This document shows positions 25,513 through 33,742 of a stretch of DNA of 64,000 nucleotides, one piece after another. Numbering within the stretch: the stretch's first letter is position 1; each line of letters starts with the position of its first letter. Origin of the DNA: Hymenobacter mucosus (lineage in GTDB: Bacteria; Bacteroidota; Bacteroidia; Cytophagales; Hymenobacteraceae). A model generated the notes under the pieces. That model ran no database searches, was not told where the DNA came from, and worked only from the letters and a program-made list of their open reading frames with translations. The stretch lies in assembly GCF_900188255.1 (NCBI RefSeq), contig NZ_FZNS01000001.1, positions 682,001 through 746,000 on the forward strand, read 5' to 3'. A program made the position numbers and the translations under genes.

Positions 25513-27228
25513 ATGATTGATACTAAGAAGCTTTCTGAGGTCGAACACGTCAAGACTGCCAGCAACTACCTGCGGGGCACCTTGGCGGAGAGCATCGTGA
25601 ATCCCCTCACGGGTGCGCTCAACCCCGATGATACCCACCTAATCAAGTTTCACGGCTCCTACCAGCAAACCGACCGTGACCTGGATAGTGAACGGAAGCG
25701 CCAGAAGCTGGAACCCCTTTACTCCCTCATGATTCGGGTGCGCGTGCCCGGCGGCATTGCCACCTCCGACCAGTGGCAGCGCATGGATGAGCTAGCTGAT
25801 CAGTACGGCAACGGCACGCTCAAGCTTACCACTCGCCAAGCCTTCCAACTCCACGGAGTGCTTAAGCGCAACCTCAAAAAGACCATTCAGGGCTTCAACG
25901 ATGTGCTGCTAGACAGCATTGCGGGCTGCGGTGATGTGAACCGCAACGTGATGCTTAACCCCAACCCCTACCAAAGCCCCGTGCACGCCCAAGTGTACGA
26001 AATTTCGAAGGCTATCAGCGCCCACCTCACCCCACGCACGTCGGGCTACTGGGAGCTGTGGCTGAATGGCGAATCAAAGCACAACAGCTTGCTTAGCACG
26101 GGCGGGGAAGATGAGGAGCCCATCTACGGCAAAACCTACCTGCCTCGCAAGTTCAAGATTGCGCTGGCCATTCCGCCTCACAACGATACCGACATCTTCG
26201 CCAATGACTTAGGCTTAATTGCCATTGAGGAAAATGGCGAGCTGCTGGGCTTCAACGTGGCGGTGGGCGGTGGCATGGGCATGACCTTCGGCATGGCCGA
26301 TACCTATCCCCGTCTCGGCGACCTGATTGGCTATATCCCCGCTGACCAGGTAGTAGACTTGTGCGAGAAGGTAGTAACCATTCAGCGCGACTGGGGCAAC
26401 CGCGAAAACCGCAAGTTCTCCCGCCTAAAGTACACCCTAGACCGCGTGGGCCTGGACACCTTTAAGCAGGAGCTAGACCTGCGCCTGGGTTTTGCGCTGG
26501 AGGCTCCTCGCCCCTACGAGTTTCGCTCCTCGGGCGACGCCTTCGGCTGGACTACCAGCCCCGACGGGCAGTCGCACCTGACGCTGTTTGTGGAAGGTGG
26601 CCGCGTGGCCGACCGTCCGGGGTATGCCCTGAAGACGGCGCTACGCGAAATTGCCCGCTTCCACACCGGCGACTTCCGCCTCACCGGCAACCAAAACCTG
26701 ATTATAGCCAACGTGGCCCCGGAGCACCGCCTTTCGGTACAAGCTCTGCTGCAAGAGCATGGCATCGTCCTTGACGCCAACGATGTGCACTCGGCGCTCC
26801 GGCGTGGGGCTCTGGCTTGCGTAGCCCTCAATACTTGCTCATTGGCGTTTGCGGAGGCCGAGCGCTACCTACCCCAGCTCATGGACCGGCTAGAAATTAT
26901 TATCCGGGAGCAAGGACTGGGAAATGAAGGGATTCTGCTTCGCATGACGGGCTGCCCCAACGGCTGCGCCCGCCCTTACTTGGGCGAAATTGGCCTAGTA
27001 GGTCGCTCCGTAGGTCGCTACAACCTGTACTTGGGAGCAGCTTTCAACGGAGAGCGGATGAACAAGCTTTATAAAGAAATGCTGGATGAGGACGGTATTG
27101 TAGCGGAGCTCACCCCACTACTGGCTGCCTACGCTCAGAATCGCCAACCACAAGAACGCTTCGGCGACTTTGTTATTCGTCAGGGTTACGTGAAGGCGAC
27201 TACTCACGGGCTGGATTTCCATCAGTAA
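25513..27228 (+). CDS. cysI: Sulfite reductase hemoprotein beta subunit
   Basis: Siroheme/4Fe-4S sulfite reductase, 571 residues. It reduces sulfite to sulfide with electrons from CysJ. The cluster cysteines are at 436, 442, 481 and 485 (CX5C and TGCPNGCARP, CX3C), in the usual CysI spacing. The N-terminal half carries LKLTTRQAFQLHG and GCGDVNRN. Length and order match CysI rather than ferredoxin-dependent Sir only in context, because cysJ is present. Confidence 0.95.
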   Translation: MIDTKKLSEVEHVKTASNYLRGTLAESIVNPLTGALNPDDTHLIKFHGSYQQTDRDLDSERKRQKLEPLYSLMIRVRVPGGIATSDQWQRMDELADQYGNGTLKLTTRQAFQLHGVLKRNLKKTIQGFNDVLLDSIAGCGDVNRNVMLNPNPYQSPVHAQVYEISKAISAHLTPRTSGYWELWLNGESKHNSLLSTGGEDEEPIYGKTYLPRKFKIALAIPPHNDTDIFANDLGLIAIEENGELLGFNVAVGGGMGMTFGMADTYPRLGDLIGYIPADQVVDLCEKVVTIQRDWGNRENRKFSRLKYTLDRVGLDTFKQELDLRLGFALEAPRPYEFRSSGDAFGWTTSPDGQSHLTLFVEGGRVADRPGYALKTALREIARFHTGDFRLTGNQNLIIANVAPEHRLSVQALLQEHGIVLDANDVHSALRRGALACVALNTCSLAFAEAERYLPQLMDRLEIIIREQGLGNEGILLRMTGCPNGCARPYLGEIGLVGRSVGRYNLYLGAAFNGERMNKLYKEMLDEDGIVAELTPLLAAYAQNRQPQERFGDFVIRQGYVKATTHGLDFHQ

Positions 27229-27235
27229 CCCACTT

Positions 27236-27325
27236 GCTTCGGCCAAGCCAGAGTAACCAGAATACGTGCGCGGGGGCTTTTTAGCCCTTCTAACGCACTT
27301 TTGGCACGCGTAGCTTGGCCGAGGA
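27236..27325. other. Nested inverted repeats between cysI and the fusion gene
   Basis: The outer arms CGGCCAAGC (27240-27248) and GCTTGGCCG (27313-27321) enclose GTGCG (27266-27270) / CGCAC (27294-27298), which in turn enclose a GGGCT-TTTT-AGCCC hairpin. The inner hairpin followed by TTCTAA and ACTTTT could act as a leaky terminator; the whole 90 bases look like a folded leader or a small mobile palindrome. Confidence 0.4.
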
Positions 27326-27367
27326 AGTGTATCTTACCCTCGTTACTAGCTCCTACCCCCAACCATC

Positions 27368-28894
27368 ATGCCTTCTTCCAACGAATTGCTACCCCAACCG
27401 GAACCGCCGCCGTCTGCCCCGAACGGGGCAAACCGCTTGTTTCCGGTTTTCCTCAAGCTGGAGCAGCTGCACGTGCTGCTAGTGGGGGGCGGGGTCGTAG
27501 GTTTCGAGAAACTTTCGGCTATGCTGGCTAATAGTCCGGCCACTGCCGTGACGGTGGTAGCCACCTACTTCTCGCCAGAGCTGAAAGTCCTGGCCGAGCG
27601 CCACCCGGCCGTGCAGCTCCGCGAGCAGGCCTACCAAACCACTGACTTAGTGGGCCACGATATTGTGGTGGTAGCTACCAACGACAAGGAACTCAATCTT
27701 CGCATCAGGACTGATGCTACGCGCCAGCGCCTGCTCTGCAACGTGGCCGATACGCCCGAAGCCTGCGACTTTTACCTGGGCTCCATTGTGCAGAAAGGCG
27801 ACTTGAAAATTGCCATCAGCACCAATGGCAAGTCGCCGACTATCTCTAAGCGCCTGCGCGAGATGCTGACCATTGCCCTTCCCAACGAGTTGCATGATGT
27901 ACTACAGCGCATGTCTATTATTCGGGAGCAAGTGGGGGGTGATTTTGCGCATAAGGTAAAATCCCTCAACGCCGTGACGGCTGAGCTAGCGGGAGGGCCA
28001 GCCTATGAGTCGCCGGCGGCGGCGCGGTGGCGCCGCCGGGCTACGGCGGCCCTGGTGGCCTTTGCCGCAATGCTGGTGCTTAATATTCTTTCCTTCTACT
28101 TCACCTGGCAGCAGGTGTGGCACGCGGCATCCAATGCTGAAATGTTTTGGATTTTCGTGGCCATCGGCTTTGGTGCCCAGATTGTGGATGGGCTCTTGGG
28201 CATGGGATACGGGGTAGTCACGGCCATCAGCCTCATGAGCCTGAACATCACCCCCGCCGCCGTGAGTGCCAGCATTCACACGGCTGAAATGTTTGCCAGC
28301 GGGGCCTCGGGCTATCATCATTACCGCTTCGGCAACGTGAATAAGCGCTTGTTTAAAGTGCTACTTATTCCGGGGATTCTAGGAGCCGTTACGGGGGCTT
28401 TCCTGCTTTCCAAGTTTGGCGAAACCTACGCTGGCTACGTGAAACCCTTCCTAGCCATGTACCTGCTGCTGCTGGGTATTCGCATTATTTCAAAGGCTTT
28501 CTCAAAGCCTGCACCGCGCAAAAAGCACAAAAAGCTGGGGCTGCTGGCTGCGGTTGGTGGCTTCCTCGACTCCTTCGGTGGAGGTGGCTGGGGCCCGCTA
28601 GTAACCAGCACGCTCATTGCGGGCGGACGCACTCCGCAGTACGTAATCGGCTCCGTTAGCGTCACTGAGTTCTTCGTAACCTTTGCCAGCGCCGTTACCT
28701 TTTTCGCTACTCTGGGCATCTCGCACTGGCAAATTATCCTGGGGCTGATTGTGGGAGGCGTGGCCGCTTCTCCCCTAGCTGCCCGCCTAGCTGGGCGTAT
28801 TCCCGTGCGCTGGATGTTTGTGGGCGTTGGCTCCATGGTGATTATTTGGAGCTTGTGGGCGCTTCGAAAGGTGGTCATGACTTACCTGCTGTAG
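27368..28894 (+). CDS. Siroheme synthase (Met8/CysG-N) fused to TauE/SafE transporter
   Basis: A 508-residue fusion. Residues about 24-205 are a Met8-type precorrin-2 dehydrogenase/sirohydrochlorin ferrochelatase (LLVGGGVVGFEKLSAML, IVVVATNDKELN, FYLGSIVQKGDLKIAISTNGKSPTISKRLREML). Residues about 220-508 are a membrane domain of the TSUP (TauE/SafE) family, with 8 or so hydrophobic segments and the paired motifs QIVDGLLGMGYGVV and FLDSFGGGGWGPLV. The enzyme half completes siroheme for CysI after CobA. The transporter half could export sulfite or import sulfate. No other sulfate transporter is seen in the cluster. Confidence 0.9.
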   Translation: MPSSNELLPQPEPPPSAPNGANRLFPVFLKLEQLHVLLVGGGVVGFEKLSAMLANSPATAVTVVATYFSPELKVLAERHPAVQLREQAYQTTDLVGHDIVVVATNDKELNLRIRTDATRQRLLCNVADTPEACDFYLGSIVQKGDLKIAISTNGKSPTISKRLREMLTIALPNELHDVLQRMSIIREQVGGDFAHKVKSLNAVTAELAGGPAYESPAAARWRRRATAALVAFAAMLVLNILSFYFTWQQVWHAASNAEMFWIFVAIGFGAQIVDGLLGMGYGVVTAISLMSLNITPAAVSASIHTAEMFASGASGYHHYRFGNVNKRLFKVLLIPGILGAVTGAFLLSKFGETYAGYVKPFLAMYLLLLGIRIISKAFSKPAPRKKHKKLGLLAAVGGFLDSFGGGGWGPLVTSTLIAGGRTPQYVIGSVSVTEFFVTFASAVTFFATLGISHWQIILGLIVGGVAASPLAARLAGRIPVRWMFVGVGSMVIIWSLWALRKVVMTYLL

Positions 28895-28911
28895 TAGCAC
28901 CTATACAAGGC

Positions 28912-28949
28912 AAAAAAGCCCCGAAAAAACACTTTTTCGGGGCTTTTTT
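28912..28949. terminator. Bidirectional intrinsic terminator
   Basis: AAAAAAGCCCCGAAAAA / TTTTTCGGGGCTTTTTT, with T-runs on both strands, separates the convergent fusion gene and the CPBP protease. Confidence 0.93.
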
Positions 28950-28959
28950 GGCTATAACC

Positions 28960-29865
28960 TTATACCGCCCTAGAACGGTCATTATAGGTAGTTGGAGACA
29001 GTGCTATTGGTGGCGTAAGGGGCGCCTGTGGCTCCTCGTCAGTAGTCAGTGGGGTAGTAGTCTGCTGCACCCGCCGTAGAATAAGTATGAGTACGAATCC
29101 GCTCAGCAATACGAGGCCTGCGTACGCGAAAGGCCACTTAAGCAGCATAGCTTCTGGGGAGTCAGTGCTCTTTCCACCTTCGGTAAGCATAGACCCGAAA
29201 GCTACTAGGTTGTTGAGCGCATGCACCGTCATGCACAGCCATAAGGAACGGGTGCGGTAATAAAGCCAGCCTAACAGCATCCCGATAAGAGCGGCATTGA
29301 TGCTCTGCGCTGGGTTGAAGTGGATTATCCCAAATAGCAACGCCGACTGTCCAATGGCTACCCAGGGCTTATAGGCGCGGAGCAGGCCTTGTAGTATCAC
29401 GCCTCGAAACACCAATTCCTCTAGCACGGGCGCAATAACGACACCCAGCAGAAAGGCAACTACGGGCGTCCGAACCAATTCCTTGAAGTAGTTACTAGCC
29501 AAATCTGGAAGCCCTAGTAGCTGCACAACTGACAGCACGCCGAGCATAGCAAGGACCAGCACTGGAAGCAATGCATACAACCATACTTGCTCGCGGCCGG
29601 CAAACTGCAAGGGGCGCCACCGTTTGCCTGCTTTCCAGCGTAGTAAGCCCAGAAAAGCCAGGTTTGTAGCCAAGGTCATGACCATGCCAACTACGGGCTT
29701 TGAAGCATGCGCCACGTTCTGAGCAAGAAGCATTACGGGGAGGCCCACCGCTCCGATGGCTAACAAGAACCACCCCAGAGCACCCCAGCTTTCCTTCAAT
29801 GTGGGGTAGGCGCGCACTGGCGTTGCCAGCGGGCTAGCGGAGGCTTCCAACAAATTATTTTCCAC
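28960..29865 (-). CDS. CPBP-family intramembrane metalloprotease
   Basis: A 301-residue multi-pass protein of the CAAX/CPBP (Abi) type. The zinc and catalytic motifs are in order: EELVFRGVILQGLLR, then GIIHFNPAQ, then HALNN. Hydrophobic segments flank them. In bacteria such proteases have varied or unknown substrates. The start is GTG at 29865 (GTG-GAA-AAT); no ATG fits the first segment. Confidence 0.85.
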   Translation of the reverse strand: MENNLLEASASPLATPVRAYPTLKESWGALGWFLLAIGAVGLPVMLLAQNVAHASKPVVGMVMTLATNLAFLGLLRWKAGKRWRPLQFAGREQVWLYALLPVLVLAMLGVLSVVQLLGLPDLASNYFKELVRTPVVAFLLGVVIAPVLEELVFRGVILQGLLRAYKPWVAIGQSALLFGIIHFNPAQSINAALIGMLLGWLYYRTRSLWLCMTVHALNNLVAFGSMLTEGGKSTDSPEAMLLKWPFAYAGLVLLSGFVLILILRRVQQTTTPLTTDEEPQAPLTPPIALSPTTYNDRSRAV

Positions 29866-29993
29866 GTATAATGGCGAGAAGTAAGAATACCTAATGCACC
29901 AAATCTAGCCAAACAACGGCATAAAAAACAGCAAGCCGAAGCAGTAGCGTCGGCTGGCTGTGGTACTAAATAGAGTAGGTTGAAGCTGGAGGG

Positions 29994-31451
29994 CTACCCA
30001 ACCTGGCGCTGAGCTTGCTGCCGGCCCAGTTTACTGTGCTTACGACCGTAGCCGAAGTAGATAGCCAGCCCGATGGCCAGCCACAGGGCAAGACGCAACC
30101 ATGTTTCCCAAGGTAAGGACACCATCATTACCAAGCAGGTCAGAATGCCCAGAATGGGGACGAGCGGCACCAATGGAGTACGGAAGCCGCGAGGAGCGTT
30201 GGGCTCCCGTTTGCGCATAATGAGCACGCCCAAGCATACCATTACAAAGGCCAGCAGGGTGCCGATGCTGGTCATCTCCCCTACCACTGAAATAGGCACG
30301 AAGCCGGCAAACAAGGCAATGAACAAGCCAAGCAGCAAGTTGGACTGCAAGGGCGTGCGGAACTGCTCGTGGATGCGCGCAAACACAGGCGGTAGCAACC
30401 CGTCTTTGGCCATGGAAAAGAACACGCGGCTCTGCCCCAGCAAGTCCACCAGAATCACGGACGTATAGCCGATGATAATAGCCAGAATTACGGCCGAGGA
30501 CAGCCAGGCGTAGGGCGTTTTTTCAATGGCAATGGCTACTGGCGCGGCGCTGTTCTTGAACTCGGTGTAGTTGGCCAACCCCGTCATGACGTGGCCAAAC
30601 AGCACGAATAGCACTGTGCAAATCAGTAGGGAGCCGATAATACCAATGGGCATGTTACGCTGGGGGTTCTTGGTTTCCTGGGCCATGGTAGCCACAATAT
30701 CGAAGCCAATGAATACGAAGAATACAACCCCGGCTCCCCGCAGGATGCCGCTCCAGCCAAACTCCCCGAACGTGCCGGTGTTCTGCGGAATGTAGGGTTG
30801 GTAGTTGGCGGGGTCAATGTACTGCCAGCCCAAGGCAATGAACACGAGCACGACGGCCACCTTCAAGGTGACTACCAGCGCATTAAACCACGCCGAGCCT
30901 TGGGTACCACGAATGATGATGAGCGTAATAGCTAACACAATAAGCATAGCGGGCACGTTTACAAAGCCATGCACTACGCTACCATCCGCCAGCGTGGAGG
31001 TTTCAAATGGCGACGTCACCAGCTGGGGCGGCAAGTGGATACCGTACTTGCCCAGGAACTTCAGCAAGTACTGCGACCAACTGATGGCTACCGTAGCCGC
31101 GCCCACGGAATACTCCAGCACCAGGTCCCACCCAATAATCCAGGCAAATAGCTCGCCCATGGTGGCGTAGGCGTAGGTATACGCCGAGCCGCTTACCGGG
31201 ACCATAGAGGCAAACTCGGCGTAGCACAGGGCCGAAAAAGCGCACCCCACGGCTGCCACCACAAACGAGAGCGTAACGGCCGGGCCCGCATTGTTGGCGG
31301 CCGCAATACCCGTGAGCGAGAATAAGCCCGCCCCAATAATTACCCCAATACCAATGGCAATAAGGTTGAAGCCATTGAGACTTCGTTTAAGCGTGTTGGC
31401 GCCCGTTTCGGCCGCCTCCTGCCGTAGCAGTTCCAAGGATTTTCTGAGCAT
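29994..31451 (-). CDS. APC-family amino acid permease under SAM/Cys leader control
   Basis: A 485-residue transporter with 12 or more membrane segments. It is of the APC/CAT type (NLIAIGIGVIIGAGLFSLTG as the helix-1 substrate loop, YTYAYATMGELFAWIIGWDL, FIGFDIVATMAQETKNPQRNMP). Close relatives carry cationic or neutral amino acids. It is the first gene after a second S-box riboswitch and polycysteine ORF (31672-31905), which suggests uptake of methionine, cysteine or a related compound. The ATG at 31451 is used; about 220 bases of leader separate it from the short ORF. Confidence 0.88.
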   Translation of the reverse strand: MLRKSLELLRQEAAETGANTLKRSLNGFNLIAIGIGVIIGAGLFSLTGIAAANNAGPAVTLSFVVAAVGCAFSALCYAEFASMVPVSGSAYTYAYATMGELFAWIIGWDLVLEYSVGAATVAISWSQYLLKFLGKYGIHLPPQLVTSPFETSTLADGSVVHGFVNVPAMLIVLAITLIIIRGTQGSAWFNALVVTLKVAVVLVFIALGWQYIDPANYQPYIPQNTGTFGEFGWSGILRGAGVVFFVFIGFDIVATMAQETKNPQRNMPIGIIGSLLICTVLFVLFGHVMTGLANYTEFKNSAAPVAIAIEKTPYAWLSSAVILAIIIGYTSVILVDLLGQSRVFFSMAKDGLLPPVFARIHEQFRTPLQSNLLLGLFIALFAGFVPISVVGEMTSIGTLLAFVMVCLGVLIMRKREPNAPRGFRTPLVPLVPILGILTCLVMMVSLPWETWLRLALWLAIGLAIYFGYGRKHSKLGRQQAQRQVG

Positions 31452-31671
31452 GATATAGCGCCAACTCTGGATTGGCTAAGAGTGAGAAATTCAGTTATTT
31501 CTAGCCTAGGCGCACAACAGCTCCTAGCGGTTTATACTAGGCCTTTGCAGCGCACACGCGTAGCGTTTGCGGCTACGCCGCACCAGGCAATGAAAAACTG
31601 ATAAGGGAAAGCGAAAATCCGCAGCACCGGCAGCTAGCTACGCCGCGCGCCACCAGCATTGCCATGGGGCT
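31452..31671 (-). promoter_or_regulatory. Leader spacer with competing stems before the permease
   Basis: On the transcript, GCGTAGC occurs twice (plus-strand complements at 31637-31643 and 31572-31578) and GCTACGC once (31558-31564), so the last can pair with either copy. Several CCTAG/CTAGG stems lie at about 31500-31545. No T-run terminator was found. The layout mirrors the cysH leader and would allow regulation by ribosome position. Confidence 0.45.
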
Positions 31672-31779
31672 TCAACAGCAACAACATCTTTCCCAACTAC
31701 ACTGCCGCGCGCTGACTGCAATACGGAGAGAAGCAGCAAAAACTACAGGATAGTTGAGGGAGCGGAAGCGAAGCACCAC
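31672..31779 (-). CDS. Polycysteine leader peptide (uORF 2)
   Basis: A 35-codon ORF that begins GTG-GTG at the same distance from riboswitch P1 as uORF 1 (six bases) and ends TGT-TGT-TGC-TGT-TGA, four Cys then stop. Its core AASLRIAVSARQCSWERCCCC is at the C-terminus. It shares AAS..RIAV with uORF 1 despite different codons (GCC/GCT, CGC/CGT, GTA/GTC and so on). It has five Cys in total, all in the last nine residues. Inferred role: a cysteine-responsive leader for the permease. Confidence 0.72.
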   Translation of the reverse strand: MVLRFRSLNYPVVFAASLRIAVSARQCSWERCCCC

Positions 31780-31785
31780 GGTACG

Positions 31786-31905
31786 TTGTTTTTATATGGT
31801 CAGGAATTGGCACCGTTCCGGCAGTTGCGGATGGTTGCCGACGCGTCGTAGAGCCTGTCTCTCAGCGCCTCTGTATAAAAACAATCCTTTGGCTAGAAAG
31901 AATTG
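31786..31905 (-). promoter_or_regulatory. S-box (SAM-I-like) riboswitch with 5' hairpin, before the permease
   Basis: Reading the minus strand: hairpin CAATTCTTT / AAAGGATTG (31905-31882), P1 TTGTTTTTATA (31884-31874) with TATAAAAACAA (31796-31786), P2 GGCGC / GCGTC with AGAG-ACAGG-CTCT, then GTCGGCAACC, P3 TCCG / CGGA and GGTGCCAATTCCTG. Compared with the cysH copy, P2 and P3 differ by changes that keep the pairs, which supports a real RNA fold. P4 is absent here too. P1 sits in front of the GTG of uORF 2. Confidence 0.88.
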
Positions 31906-31911
31906 ATGGAA

Positions 31912-31942
31912 CAAAGGTAAGGGCCGCTTCGTGGTCCTGCAA
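31912..31942 (-). promoter_or_regulatory. Bacteroidota promoter of the permease leader
   Basis: TTG at 31942-31940, a 20-base spacer, and TACCTTTG at 31919-31912. The predicted start, near 31905, is the first base of the 5' hairpin, as in the cysH leader. The region between this promoter and the divergent gene at 32193 is otherwise unassigned. Confidence 0.75.
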
Positions 31943-32192
31943 GCAGCTCGGCAACTAGTCGGTCGTGCCCCCGGTTTACCTACCGCAGCTAGCCAAAGGC
32001 ACTCTTCTCTCAACTCACTATCTAGGCTTAGGGGCGTTGCCGCTCTTTTGGTTTATCGTAGAGCCCGCGAAAGCAGACAGAAAAGTGCGGAGAAAAGTCA
32101 AACCGTACGTCAATGGGTTCGTACTTGCGCCTACGTTCTTTCTTGTGGTGGCTGCAAGCATGCAGCAGCCCTCCCACCGTTGCCTCTTTTAC
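31943..32192. other. Gap between permease leader and TIGR02117 gene
   Basis: About 250 bases with no assigned gene. Frames reading in from 31931-31965 run across the promoter of the riboswitch and are treated as read-through rather than as gene starts. No clear -7 box for the rightward gene was found. Confidence 0.4.
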
Positions 32193-32879
32193 ATGAACTC
32201 AGGAATTCAGAAAGCCCTGAAAGCAACCGGCTACGTGGCCGGTTCTGTGGGCGGCGCCCTCGGCCTCTACCTCACAGCTGCCGCTGTACTGTCGCGCATT
32301 ACGGTACCCAAAGCCAGCACCGATCCGCGGGAGGACCTCGATATCTACATCTTTTCCAATGGTGTGCACACCGATATTGTGGTACCCATCTGCACACCCT
32401 ACATTGATTGGAGCGAGACTATTCTGTTAGCTAACACCAAATCCAAGACCCCTGGCATGCGCTACATCGGGTTTGGCTGGGGCGACAAGGGTTTCTACCT
32501 CGATACACCCACTTGGGCAGAGCTTAAAGCCAGCACCGCCTTCGTAGCCATGTTTTACTTGGGCACCTCCGCCATGCACACTACCTTCTACCAGGACATG
32601 CAGGAGAGCGAGGATTGCATAAAAATCAGTATTAGCCACGTCGACTACCAGAAGCTCATTCGCTACATTCAGGAGAGCTTCCGCTACGACGAACAGGGCC
32701 TGCCTATTTATATTCCCGGTCATAGCTACGGCTCCGATGACTCTTTCTACGAGGCCCACCGCACCTACGGCTGGTTCTATACCTGCAATACCTGGGCGAA
32801 CGATGCGCTCAAGTACTGCGGACAAAAAGCCAGCCTCTGGACTCCCTTCGACACAGGCATCTTCTATCAATACCGTTAA
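32193..32879 (+). CDS. TIGR02117/DUF2459-like protein
   Basis: A 228-residue protein with an N-terminal membrane segment (VAGSVGGALGLYLTAAAVL) and then a soluble domain containing DIYIFSNGVHTDIVVPI, IGFGWGDKGFY and a late TCNTWANDALKYCG. It resembles the TIGR02117 family of unknown function, sometimes seen near urease or membrane genes. The ATG at 32193 was chosen over the upstream frame start at 31965, which would run through the neighbouring regulatory region. Confidence 0.7.
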   Translation: MNSGIQKALKATGYVAGSVGGALGLYLTAAAVLSRITVPKASTDPREDLDIYIFSNGVHTDIVVPICTPYIDWSETILLANTKSKTPGMRYIGFGWGDKGFYLDTPTWAELKASTAFVAMFYLGTSAMHTTFYQDMQESEDCIKISISHVDYQKLIRYIQESFRYDEQGLPIYIPGHSYGSDDSFYEAHRTYGWFYTCNTWANDALKYCGQKASLWTPFDTGIFYQYR

Positions 32880-32966
32880 AGCGCTTTTCCTACTACTGTT
32901 TACTGCACGAGGTGGTACTGATTATCCGCCCTCTTTTCAGTGTTCAGCTAATGCACCTGGCACAAA

Positions 32967-33698
32967 TCAAACTGATGAGTCAGTGTTGAAATAGCGCATG
33001 CGGTAGCAGTTCATAGCTGTAGTGCCGAGCTGCTCCAACAGGCGGTAGTTGGCGACGGCTCCCACGGCCGCCCCAATTACGGGTACTAGCTGAGCCATTT
33101 TGGCTAAGTCGATGTAGTCCCGGTATTCCTGCTGAAAGGTGCGCCAGTCAAACTCGTTTACATCTTGGGGCAAGGTATGGCGGTAGGTCTCCCAATTGGC
33201 TAAGCGCTGATACACCTCATTGCGGGTATGCTGGCTGCTGAAAGCCAGCTGAAAGATGTGCAATAGGTACAGGCGCTCAGTATAGTCTTGCACATCGTGG
33301 CCGTAGAGGGCAGCTACATCGTAAAGCAGTTTCAGCTTGATGCCCAATAGCAGCGGAAAATCGGCGAGGCCCAGCAAGAACCCGCCGGCCCCAGTTACGG
33401 CCCCTTCGGCCGCAGCCGTATTACGATAATTGCGCACACTAGTGCGCACGGCCACTTCTCGGGCTTGCAAGGTAGCATCGGCCAGGGGCCGGCGCGTAAT
33501 GTACCCGGAGCCAAACAACACTCCACGCACCATCTGTTTGATAGCGGTGGTGATGGCCGCGTGTACTTTCTCGGGCAGTAGCGCATTCAGCCTCGCTTGC
33601 AGGCGGCGCGCCAGCCGGTTCAGCATGGACGGGCGTTGCTGCATTTTGCGTTGCCAGTCTTGCAACTCGGCGTAGGCATCTTGGTCGGAGGAATTCAT
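32967..33698 (-). CDS. EcsC-family protein
   Basis: A 243-residue protein that resembles EcsC: central hydrophobic stretch AVTGAGGFLLGLADFPLLLGIKLKLL and a C-terminal LVPVIGAAVGAVANYRLLEQLG segment, without a signal peptide. EcsC relatives are linked to ABC exporters in Firmicutes, but in Bacteroidota the role is not defined. The start at 33698 (MNSSDQDAY) is preferred to 33713. Neighbour genes give no clear function. Confidence 0.7.
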   Translation of the reverse strand: MNSSDQDAYAELQDWQRKMQQRPSMLNRLARRLQARLNALLPEKVHAAITTAIKQMVRGVLFGSGYITRRPLADATLQAREVAVRTSVRNYRNTAAAEGAVTGAGGFLLGLADFPLLLGIKLKLLYDVAALYGHDVQDYTERLYLLHIFQLAFSSQHTRNEVYQRLANWETYRHTLPQDVNEFDWRTFQQEYRDYIDLAKMAQLVPVIGAAVGAVANYRLLEQLGTTAMNCYRMRYFNTDSSV

Positions 33699-33742
33699 AC
33701 GTGCAAGATGCATCTACAGCGTAACCCGTTGCCCAAGTGGCC

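Noticed and set aside
15246..31884. The two S-box leaders as copies of a mobile repeat
   Set aside because: Differences in P2 and P3 keep base pairing and those in the ORF are synonymous, which fits selected function better than a recent mobile copy.
31965..32192. Upstream extension of the TIGR02117-like gene
   Set aside because: The extended N-terminus would start near the divergent leader promoter and lacks a sensible signal; the ATG at 32193 gives a clean membrane segment.
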